From positions 1 to 8,434 of the forward strand of contig QGUS01000059.1 in assembly GCA_003242515.1 (NCBI GenBank): DNA of 8,434 bases, written 5' to 3'. Within the stretch, counting starts at the first letter, position 1. Each line of letters begins with the position of its first letter. The DNA is from Actinomycetota bacterium. GTDB taxonomy: Bacteria > Actinomycetota > Acidimicrobiia > Spongiisociales > ZC4RG35. This document shows, piece by piece, positions 1 through 7,616 of this stretch. Position numbers and translations under genes: made by a program. Below the pieces are notes generated by a model that made no database searches, was not told the origin of the DNA, and worked only from the letters and a program-made list of their open reading frames with translations.

Positions 1-467
1 GGTCGATCGCCGGGGAGGGGAGCGCGGGGATCACCTACCGGCCGTCGTGGAGCGACCAACCGTTCGAGACCCTGTCCGCCGGCGAGTATGCCGACCGGCT
101 CGCCGAGGCCCTGGAGAGGGCACACCGCGAGGACCATGAGAGGAGGGTGACCACCGTCGGCCCCCACCGCGACGAGCCCGGCTTCTCCCTCGACGGAGCC
201 GACGCCCGCACCCGGGCGAGCCAGGGAGAGCAGCGCACCATGGCCCTCGCCGTGAAGCTGGCCTCGCACCGGGCGGTGGCCGAAGTGGTCTCGGAGCAGC
301 CGGTGCTCCTGCTGGACGACGTCTTCTCGGAGCTGGACCCGGGACGGGCCGCGGAGCTGGCCCGGTCCCTGCCCGAGGGCACCCAGACCCTGATCACCTC
401 CGCCTGGCCGGAGGACGTTCCCGTGCGGGGCCGGGTGTGGCAGGTCGGCGACGGGAGGGTGGAGTGA
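1..467 (+). CDS. recF: DNA replication/repair protein RecF, C-terminal part (5' end outside window)
   Basis: The reading frame is open from base 3 and gives 154 residues ending in TGA at 465-467. RecF is an SMC-like ATPase that binds gapped DNA and, with RecO and RecR, loads RecA; it acts in the cytoplasm at stalled forks. Three family landmarks are visible in order: TVGPHRDE (RecF GPHRDD region), the ABC signature SQGEQRT at visible residues 73-79, and the Walker B segment LLLDDVFSELD with its two aspartates at visible residues 105-106. The Walker A P-loop would lie upstream of the window. The C-terminal strand (WQVGDGRVE) is a normal RecF end, so the gene looks intact on this side. Its last four bases overlap the next gene's GTG start (GTGA, 464-467), so the two are translationally coupled. 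The gene order recF-dciA-gyrB-gyrA supports the call. Confidence 0.95.
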   Translation, partial: SIAGEGSAGITYRPSWSDQPFETLSAGEYADRLAEALERAHREDHERRVTTVGPHRDEPGFSLDGADARTRASQGEQRTMALAVKLASHRAVAEVVSEQPVLLLDDVFSELDPGRAAELARSLPEGTQTLITSAWPEDVPVRGRVWQVGDGRVE

Positions 468-760
468 AGGACCTCGAGCCCATCGGCGAGGGCCTGGAGA
501 AGATGTTCAGCCGTCTCGGGCTGCCCAACCCGGGGGTGATGGCGGCTGTGATGGCGGAGTGGGAGGAGCTGGCCGGCCCGCCCTGGAAGGGCAACTCGAA
601 GCCGGTCGTGGTGCGCGGCCGGACCCTCGTGGTGGAGGCCTCGGCCTCCTCCCAGGTGGCGTTCCTCAAGTACGGGATCACCAAGCTGCTCCAGTCCCTC
701 GCCGGCCGCTTCGGTGAGGGCGTGATCACCCAGATCGAGGTCATCCCGCCCCGCCGGTGA
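464..760 (+). CDS. dciA: DciA-type replicative helicase loader/operator (DUF721)
   Basis: A 98-aa protein from GTG 464, preceded by GGGAGG at 453-458 (5-nt spacing) and overlapping the recF stop. An in-frame ATG at 437 lies inside recF and is less likely. DUF721 proteins, now called DciA, bind DnaB-type helicase and help load or operate it in bacteria without DnaC/DnaI; the M. tuberculosis counterpart Rv0004 sits at the same place. The KH-like core is recognisable: helix with EWEELAG (residues 32-38), strand KPVVVRGRTLVVEASASS (46-63) and the following helix AFLKYGITKLLQSL. It is short for an actinobacterial member and lacks the long disordered N-terminal extension seen in mycobacteria. The tryptophan usually found in the SSxWAxxL segment appears to be replaced by Val65 (SSQVAFL). 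Family assignment is from motif pattern and synteny; I am fairly sure. Confidence 0.85.
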   Translation: MKDLEPIGEGLEKMFSRLGLPNPGVMAAVMAEWEELAGPPWKGNSKPVVVRGRTLVVEASASSQVAFLKYGITKLLQSLAGRFGEGVITQIEVIPPRR

Positions 761-761
761 G

Positions 762-778
762 GGGCCCGCGGGCGGCCC
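762..778 (+). terminator. GC-rich hairpin after dciA, possible weak terminator
   Basis: GGGCC (762-766) pairs with GGCCC (774-778) around a 7-nt loop, starting two bases after the dciA stop. There is no proper U-tract; only a T-containing stretch (TAGTTCGTCT) follows. It may separate recF-dciA transcripts from gyrBA or may simply be GC-rich sequence. Confidence 0.25.
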
Positions 779-783
779 GGTAG

Positions 784-813
784 TTCGTCTAGGACCTGTC
801 CGACGGGTAGAAT
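784..813 (+). promoter_or_regulatory. Putative promoter for gyrB-gyrA
   Basis: TAGAAT at 808-813 fits the TANNNT -10 element of housekeeping sigma factors in a region otherwise dominated by G and C. A weak -35 candidate, TTCGTC at 784-789, lies 18 nt upstream. Transcription would start near 820, giving a leader of about 80 nt before the TTG start of gyrB. The -10 is convincing; the -35 is poor. Confidence 0.5.
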
Positions 814-820
814 GACAATC

Positions 821-901
821 GTGAAAGTCACCGCTCAAGAGCGGGTTCCGTCGTGCTCGGGACCCGGTGCAGCAGCGTCCCGAGCGTCCACAGAGGCTTA
901 G
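821..901 (+). CDS. Possible leaderless leader peptide upstream of gyrB
   Basis: A 26-codon frame runs from GTG 821 to TAG 899-901. The GTG lies 7 nt after the TAGAAT -10 box, so it would be at or next to the transcription start, as in leaderless mRNAs. Its stop is one base before the proposed gyrB TTG start at 903, a spacing suited to translational coupling. The product (starts MKVTAQERVPSC) resembles nothing I recognise and has no run of regulatory codons. Most of the frame lies in the leader hairpin at 855-885. Coding status is inference from geometry alone; it could equally be untranslated leader. Confidence 0.25.
   Translation: MKVTAQERVPSCSGPGAAASRASTEA
855..885 (+). promoter_or_regulatory. 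Perfect 9-bp hairpin in the gyrB leader
   Basis: GCTCGGGAC (855-863) and GTCCCGAGC (877-885) are exact reverse complements around a 13-nt loop, with two more possible G-U pairs outside. The stem ends 6 nt before the Shine-Dalgarno AGAGG (892-896). No T-run follows, so it is not a classical terminator. It could control gyrB translation or mRNA stability as RNA, or act as a protein-binding inverted repeat in DNA. Confidence 0.5.
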
Positions 902-902
902 C

Positions 903-2813
903 TTGACCGCCACTCGCGATTCGTATCAGGCGAGCGACATCACGGTCCTCGAGGGTCTCGAGGCCGTCCGTCGCCGTCCTGGCATGTACATCGGGTCGAC
1001 CGGCCCCCGCGGCCTGCACCACCTCGTCTGGGAGGTCGTCGACAATTCCGTCGACGAGGCCATGGCGGGCTTCTGCGACCGGATCCAGGTGACCCTCCTG
1101 GCCGACGGCGGCGTCGAGGTCGTGGACAACGGCCGCGGCATCCCGGTCGACCGTCACGAGAAGACCAAGCAGTCGGCCCTCACCACCGTCCTCACCACGC
1201 TGCACGCCGGTGGCAAGTTCGAGCAGGGCGCCTACACGGTGTCCGGGGGTCTCCACGGCGTCGGCGTCTCGGTGGTGAACGCCCTGTCCACCCGTCTCGA
1301 GGCGGAGGTGCGCCGCGACGGGTTCATCTGGACCCAGGAGTTCGAGCGGGGCAAGCCGGTCAAGAAGGACCCGGACAAGGGGCGCGCCGTCAAGAAGACT
1401 GGCACCACCATCCGCTTCTGGCCGGACCCGGAGGTCTTCAAGGAGACCGTCGAGTTCGAGTACGACGTCATCTCCTCCCGCCTCCGGGAGACGGCGTTCC
1501 TCAACCGGGGCCTGGAGATCGTCCTCCGCGACGAGCGCCAGGACCCCGTCGTCGAGGAGACCTTCCACTACAAGGGCGGCCTCGTCGACTTCGTCAACCA
1601 CCTCAACGCGAAGCGCGATCCGCTCCACCCGCACATCATCGACATCTCGGAGGTCTCCGAGGACGCCGAGGTCGAGGTGGCGATGCAGTGGACCTCCACC
1701 TACACCGAGGTGGTCCTCTCGTTCGCCAACAACATCAACACCCATGAGGGCGGCACCCACGAGGAAGGCTTCCGCAAGGCGCTGACCAAGGCGATCAACG
1801 ACTTCGCCCGGGCCAAGAACCTGCTCAAGGACAAGGACGAGAACCTGACCGGCGAGGACGTCCGCGAGGGCCTCACCGCCGTCATCTCGGTCCGGGTCCG
1901 GGAGCCGCAGTTCGAGGGCCAGACCAAGACCAAGCTCGGCAACACCGAGATCCGGTCCTTCGTCGAGAAGGTGCTCAACCGGCGTCTGCCGGAGTGGCTG
2001 GAGCGCTACTCGCCGGAGGCCCGGCGCATCGTCGAGAAGTCGATCAGCGCCGCCAAGGCCCGCGAGGCCGCCCGGAAGGCCCGCGAGCTCACCCGGCGGA
2101 AGTCCGGCCTCGAGTCCGGCGGCCTGCCGGACAAGCTGGCCGACTGCTCCAGCCGCGACCCCTCCGAGTCCGAATTGTTCATCGTCGAGGGCAAGTCCGC
2201 CGCCGGCCCCGCCAAGGCGGCCCGCGACTCGGCCACCCAGGCGATCCTGCCCATTCGAGGCAAGATCCTCAACGTCGAGAAGGCCCGTCTCGCCAAGGCC
2301 CTCCAGAACACGGAGGTGCAGGACATCATCACCGCGATGGGCACGGGCATCGGGGACGACTTCGACATCTCCAAGGCCCGTTACCACAAGGTGATCCTCC
2401 TGGCCGACGCCGACGTCGACGGCGCCCACATCCGGACCCTGCTCCTCACCCTGTTCTTCCGGCACATGAGGCCGCTGATCGAGGCGGGATACGTCTACAT
2501 CGCCCAGCCGCCGCTGTACCGCGTGAAGGTGGGCACGACGGTCCACTACCTGAAGGACGACGCCGCCCTGGCCGAGTTCCAGAAGCAGCACCCGAAGGCC
2601 AAGCCCACCCGGTTCAAGGGTCTGGGCGAGATGAACGCCTCCGAGCTGCGCGAGACGACCATGGACCCGGCCACCCGCACCCTCGTCCAGGTCACCATGG
2701 AGGACGCCGCTCTCGCAGAGGAGCTGTTCTCCATCCTCATGGGCGACGACGTCGCCTCCCGTAAGACCTTCATCCAGGAGAACGCCGGCGACGTCCGGTT
2801 CCTCGACATCTGA
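903..2813 (+). CDS. gyrB: DNA gyrase subunit B (ATPase and Toprim subunit)
   Basis: GyrB supplies the ATPase and metal-binding half of the A2B2 enzyme that introduces negative supercoils. I chose TTG 903 (636 aa) because AGAGG at 892-896 sits 6 nt upstream and the protein then starts eight residues before the conserved YQASDITVLEGLEAVR block. GTG 867 (648 aa) lies in a hairpin loop without a good ribosome site. Order: GHKL ATPase (EVVDNSVDEA with Glu44/Asn48, DNGRGIP 75-81, GGLHGVG 115-121), transducer with QTKTK (Lys342), Toprim with Glu429 and DADVD (Asp502/504/506), and the tail FKGLGEMN. It lacks the roughly 170-residue insert of E. coli GyrB. Odd: the near-universal EGDSAGGSAK is EGKSAAGPAK here (429-438), changing the position equivalent to E. 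coli Asp426 to Lys431. Probably in an operon with gyrA 20 nt downstream. Function is certain; start less so. Confidence 0.96.
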   Translation: MTATRDSYQASDITVLEGLEAVRRRPGMYIGSTGPRGLHHLVWEVVDNSVDEAMAGFCDRIQVTLLADGGVEVVDNGRGIPVDRHEKTKQSALTTVLTTLHAGGKFEQGAYTVSGGLHGVGVSVVNALSTRLEAEVRRDGFIWTQEFERGKPVKKDPDKGRAVKKTGTTIRFWPDPEVFKETVEFEYDVISSRLRETAFLNRGLEIVLRDERQDPVVEETFHYKGGLVDFVNHLNAKRDPLHPHIIDISEVSEDAEVEVAMQWTSTYTEVVLSFANNINTHEGGTHEEGFRKALTKAINDFARAKNLLKDKDENLTGEDVREGLTAVISVRVREPQFEGQTKTKLGNTEIRSFVEKVLNRRLPEWLERYSPEARRIVEKSISAAKAREAARKARELTRRKSGLESGGLPDKLADCSSRDPSESELFIVEGKSAAGPAKAARDSATQAILPIRGKILNVEKARLAKALQNTEVQDIITAMGTGIGDDFDISKARYHKVILLADADVDGAHIRTLLLTLFFRHMRPLIEAGYVYIAQPPLYRVKVGTTVHYLKDDAALAEFQKQHPKAKPTRFKGLGEMNASELRETTMDPATRTLVQVTMEDAALAEELFSILMGDDVASRKTFIQENAGDVRFLDI

Positions 2814-2833
2814 CCCCTTGAGGCCCATCACAC

Positions 2834-5281
<2,448 letters not shown>

Positions 5282-5430
5282 CGCCCGGCGCCGCCCGGGT
5301 ACCCGTCGCTCGCGCCCGGATCCCGCCGGCGTCTCCCGGTCACGATTCGCCGCCATGGGCGATGGACCCCGCATGGCCGCCGCGCTCACCCGCGCACCGC
5401 GGGAGAGTGTTCGGAGACATGACGGGCGGG

Positions 5431-5482
5431 GGTGCGGGGTACGGAGCACCAGGCACCGCCTGGCGGGGAACCCGTGCCAGGC
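5431..5482 (+). terminator. Cluster of nested hairpins after gyrA, probable terminator region
   Basis: The 263-nt gap after gyrA has no gene or tRNA that I can see. Three inverted repeats lie near its end: GGTGC/GCACC (5431-5435, 5446-5450); CCAGGC/GCCTGG (5449-5454, 5458-5463, 3-nt loop); and GCCTGGC/GCCAGGC (5458-5464, 5476-5482), the last extended inward by GGG/CCC. The second excludes both the first and the third. No U-tract follows, which is common for putative actinobacterial terminators. They lie upstream of the next gene's promoter, so ending gyrBA transcription is the simplest role. Confidence 0.4.
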
Positions 5483-5491
5483 CCGATGACG

Positions 5492-5519
5492 TTGGCTATG
5501 CAGAGCCTTCTCTTAGACT
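5492..5519 (+). promoter_or_regulatory. Putative sigma-70-type promoter of the DUF3566 gene
   Basis: TTGGCT (5492-5497) and TAGACT (5514-5519) are separated by 16 nt; each matches the housekeeping consensus (TTGACA, TATAAT) at four of six positions. A start near 5526 would leave a leader of about 20 nt with AGGAG (5536-5540) four bases before GTG 5545. The gene therefore probably has its own transcript rather than depending on gyrA read-through. Confidence 0.55.
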
Positions 5520-5544
5520 TTCCTCGTAAACCCTCAGGAGCCCA

Positions 5545-6051
5545 GTGGCCACCGTTCGCCGCGTCAGACGCATAGTCCGCAAGATCGACCCCTGGACCAC
5601 ACTCAAGGTCTCGGCCGTGGTGTGGGCCGTCCTCGCCATCGCCCTGGTGCTCGGCACCGTGATCTTCTGGGCGGTCCTCGACCGTGCGGGCATCCCCGAC
5701 AGGATCACCGAGTTCCTCACCGAGATCACGCTCATCGAGCAGGGGACGCAGCCGTTCGCCAACACCGAGCAGTTCCTGCGGGCGGTCATCTTCGGCGCCG
5801 TGGCGTGGTGGGTGGCCATGACCGGCCTCACCGTCGCCGGCGCCCTCGTCTACAACCTCGTCTCAGACGTGGTCGGCGGCCTGGAGATCGTCGTCCTCGA
5901 GGAGAGCCTGAACCCGCCGTTCCCGACGGCTCCCGCCACCGTGCTCCATCCGCCGGCCGACTACCGGGCGGGCAACGGGAGCCGGACCCCGGCCTCCCAT
6001 GTGGATCTCCCCACCGAGGAGAACCCCGTCGTCGAGACCGTCGGCGACTAG
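5545..6051 (+). CDS. DUF3566 family transmembrane protein
   Basis: A 168-aa protein from GTG 5545 with AGGAG four bases upstream. After a basic N-terminus (RRVRRIVRKIDPWTTLK) come two membrane segments, about residues 22-45 and 80-104, separated by a roughly 35-residue loop (IPDRITEFLTEITLIEQGTQPF) that I infer to be extracytoplasmic. The stretch YNLVSDVVGGLEIVVLEE after the second segment matches the conserved end of the DUF3566 domain, found in actinobacterial proteins next to gyrA such as M. tuberculosis Rv0007. Residues 121-168 form a proline- and polar-rich, probably disordered tail. Rv0007-type proteins usually carry a long disordered N-terminus instead, so this one is a compact form. 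The molecular function of the family is unknown to me; the basic N-terminus suggests a cytoplasmic face. Its TAG stop shares CTAG with the converging gene. Confidence 0.85.
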   Translation: MATVRRVRRIVRKIDPWTTLKVSAVVWAVLAIALVLGTVIFWAVLDRAGIPDRITEFLTEITLIEQGTQPFANTEQFLRAVIFGAVAWWVAMTGLTVAGALVYNLVSDVVGGLEIVVLEESLNPPFPTAPATVLHPPADYRAGNGSRTPASHVDLPTEENPVVETVGD

Positions 6052-6695
6052 GCGTCGAATGGGCCACCGGCGGCCATCACCAGACCCATCTCCGTGACGG
6101 TGCGCAGGTAGGCCAGCGCGTCCTTCCACACCGGCCCGGGCTCGCCGCGCAACGCCGCGACCCCCCCGGCCAGGGTGATCCCCGTCATGAACATGGCGTC
6201 GTCGACGACGGCGACGGAGCGGACGGGCCCGCTGACCAGCACCGCGGCGAACCTCCCCGCCTTCCTGCCGCCCAGCACCTCGCGGTCACCGAGACGCATC
6301 GACGCCACCGAGACGCGGCCGACCGGCCTGGGGAACCTGACCTGGTGCTCGTCGGCCTCCTCGAGGTGCGGGTGGGCGACCGCGACGAGGTCGGGTGACT
6401 CCTCGCGCTCCGCCACCGCCAGGGCGAGGCCGAGCGGGGACGCGCCCCACACCGCGACACCGGGGGCGGGGGCGGGGCCGTCCCAGACCATGGGGATCCC
6501 GTGATGGGCGTACCGCTCGGGCGCGTCGGGGCCCGAGACGACGAGAACGTCGCAGTCGGAGGGATCGCGGACGACCTCGTAGTCGCGGGATTGACCGGGT
6601 CCGACGATCACCACGGATTCGACGGACGGATGGGCCGCGAGGGAGTGTGCCGCCCTGGTGACGGTCTCACCCCCGGCCGGAACCCCTACCTTCAC
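6048..6695 (-). CDS. Conserved-looking hypothetical protein, possible Rossmann-like N-terminus
   Basis: A 215-aa protein I do not recognise. I chose GTG 6695 because it overlaps the stop of the upstream 38-aa gene by GTGA, implying translational coupling; there is no clear Shine-Dalgarno of its own. The frame stays open far upstream, but that part is only the shadow of the neighbouring EAL gene. The start MKVGVPAGGETVTRAA resembles a beta strand, glycine-rich turn and helix of a nucleotide-binding Rossmann fold, followed by strand SVVIVGPG and CDVLVVSG. A second alternating hydrophobic region (AVWGASPLGLALAVAE) and the C-terminal VAVVDDAMFMTGITLAGGVAAL follow. No signal peptide or definite membrane segment is seen. 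It could be a degenerate dehydrogenase-like or purely structural protein; I assign no function. The gene ends tail-to-tail with the DUF3566 gene. Confidence 0.7.
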   Translation of the reverse strand: MKVGVPAGGETVTRAAHSLAAHPSVESVVIVGPGQSRDYEVVRDPSDCDVLVVSGPDAPERYAHHGIPMVWDGPAPAPGVAVWGASPLGLALAVAEREESPDLVAVAHPHLEEADEHQVRFPRPVGRVSVASMRLGDREVLGGRKAGRFAAVLVSGPVRSVAVVDDAMFMTGITLAGGVAALRGEPGPVWKDALAYLRTVTEMGLVMAAGGPFDA

Positions 6696-6808
6696 GAAGG
6701 CTGTACGGGGGTCCAGTTCTCCGGGATCTCCTCGCCGTTGCGGCGGGCCACCAGGACGATGCCGGCGATGCCGAGGGCAACGAGGGCGAGGATGAGGATG
6801 CGCTTCAT
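6692..6808 (-). CDS. 38-aa single-pass membrane peptide, DLW-39-like
   Basis: ATG 6808 to TGA 6692-6694 encodes 38 residues: a basic start (MKR), one hydrophobic segment at about residues 4-21 (ILILALVALGIAGIVLVA), a positive stop-transfer RR, then a short polar tail NGEEIPENWTPVQPS. Three things argue it is real: an ideal small-membrane-protein layout, a GTGA overlap with the downstream 215-aa gene, and a TACACT -10 box placed exactly 6 nt before the ATG. Actinobacteria have a family of about 39-aa proteins encoded near gyrA and DUF3566 genes, annotated DLW-39 for a conserved Asp-Leu-Trp after the membrane segment. This peptide has the size, the place and an ENW at the matching position, so it may be a divergent member. 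Function unknown. It is likely inserted in the cytoplasmic membrane with the tail on the cytoplasmic side. Confidence 0.65.
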   Translation of the reverse strand: MKRILILALVALGIAGIVLVARRNGEEIPENWTPVQPS

Positions 6809-6814
6809 GCTCCG

Positions 6815-6820
6815 AGTGTA
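6815..6820 (-). promoter_or_regulatory. -10 element for a leaderless transcript of the 38-aa gene
   Basis: TACACT on the minus strand is followed by six bases (CGGAGC) and then ATG 6808. This places transcription start at the A of the start codon, the usual geometry of leaderless actinobacterial mRNAs. No convincing -35 is seen, and GGAG lies too close to the ATG to act as a ribosome site. It would drive the 38-aa and 215-aa genes independently of the EAL gene. Confidence 0.5.
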
Positions 6821-6853
6821 CGGGCAGTCCCCGGTTGTGGGGTGGGCGCCCGC

Positions 6854-7609
6854 TCAGAGGGTGACGTCGCTCCCGAAGGCGTAGCCCTGGATCCAGTCCA
6901 CGCCGGCGTCGCGCAGGCGGTCGACCTCCTCCGAGGACTCCACCCGCTTGGCGACCACGAAGATGCGGTTGCGGTGGCACCACTCGGCCAGCTCGGCGAT
7001 GGCTCCCAGCGATCCGCCGTCGTCGATGGCGTCGACCTTCACGTAGTCGATCGATGCTCCGCTCGCCTTCAGGCGCTCGAGGTTCCCCTCGGCAAGTGGC
7101 TCGCCGTCGAAGCTCACCCCGATGCCGGCGCTGTGCAGGTCGGCGACCTGGAACTCCTCGTCGGCGAAGGATGAGGCGGGGAGGTCGAAGACGACCCGGC
7201 CGCGTGTGTCCTCCGGCACCTCGGCCGCGAGGGTGCACACCGCCTCGGGGATGGTGTTGACGAACAGCACTGCCGTGCCGGGGAGGCGGTCGATGACCTG
7301 GAGCGCCTTCCGGCCGGTGGCCACGGACAACTCCTCGGCGAGACCCATCCGGGCGGCGGTGGCGAACCACAGCCCCGTGGGCAGCTCGGGCGCGGTGGGG
7401 AAGCGGGCGTAGGCCTCGTACCCGCGCAGCACGGGAACCGTGGCGCGGATGTCGAAGACCGCCTGGAAGCGGACATCGATCTCCCCCTTCTCGAGGACAC
7501 GCGGAAGGAGGTCCTGCACCTTCCCCTCCCATCGCCAGATCGTTGCCAACGCCTCCAGGTCCCGCGGATCGGATCTGATGTGATGCGGCCGGAGGACTGG
7601 CGTCTCCAC
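6854..7609 (-). CDS. Degenerate EAL-domain protein, probably not an active c-di-GMP phosphodiesterase
   Basis: A 251-aa cytoplasmic protein from GTG 7609, the only usual start codon before the domain; no ribosome site is evident. After an N-terminal helical stretch (1-40), the EAL fold runs from about residue 45 to the end. Canonical EAL enzymes cleave c-di-GMP to pGpG with two metals. Matching the motifs: EAL is EAY (65-67), the Asn of VNLSP is kept (FVNTIP, Asn118), LEITE becomes FDLPA (Asp142), DDFG becomes FDGE (second Asp lost, Gly169), KID is KVD (191-193), AEGVE becomes AKRVE (metal/catalytic Glu to Lys221), and the final QGY is kept (241-243). Loss of several metal ligands implies no hydrolysis; c-di-GMP binding or a scaffold role remains possible. 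No GGDEF, PAS or receiver domain is attached. The family call rests on motif order; the inactivity is inference. Confidence 0.8.
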   Translation of the reverse strand: METPVLRPHHIRSDPRDLEALATIWRWEGKVQDLLPRVLEKGEIDVRFQAVFDIRATVPVLRGYEAYARFPTAPELPTGLWFATAARMGLAEELSVATGRKALQVIDRLPGTAVLFVNTIPEAVCTLAAEVPEDTRGRVVFDLPASSFADEEFQVADLHSAGIGVSFDGEPLAEGNLERLKASGASIDYVKVDAIDDGGSLGAIAELAEWCHRNRIFVVAKRVESSEEVDRLRDAGVDWIQGYAFGSDVTL

Positions 7610-7616
7610 GATTGAG

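Noticed and set aside
884..892. DnaA-box-like GCGTCCACA in the gyrB leader
   Set aside because: Seven of nine to the actinobacterial TTGTCCACA, but solitary and without an AT-rich element, so no support for an origin here.
867..902. GTG 867 as gyrB start
   Set aside because: It lies in the loop of a perfect hairpin, lacks a good ribosome site and adds a non-conserved QQRPERPQRLS segment; TTG 903 has AGAGG 6 nt upstream. Not fully excluded.
828..2831. A 667-codon open frame antisense to gyrB
   Set aside because: Codon-position GC bias keeps the antisense frame open; its translation is low-complexity (Leu/Gly/Val/Asp-rich) and has no domain, while the + strand encodes a complete GyrB.
5296..5305. 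Palindrome CGGGTACCCG just after gyrA
   Set aside because: No loop, no T-run, and palindromes of this size are expected in such GC-rich sequence.
5352..5377. GCCATG/CATGGC inverted repeat in the gyrA-DUF3566 gap
   Set aside because: Six-bp stem with a 14-nt loop is weak; not separable from chance.
6829..6842. CCCC/GGGG mini-hairpin between the EAL gene and the 38-aa gene
   Set aside because: Only four base pairs and no T-run; insufficient for a terminator call.
6696..7532. N-terminal extension of the 215-aa protein back to 7532
   Set aside because: The extension is Arg/Gly/Pro-rich shadow of the EAL gene in another frame; the coupled GTG 6695 start is far more plausible.
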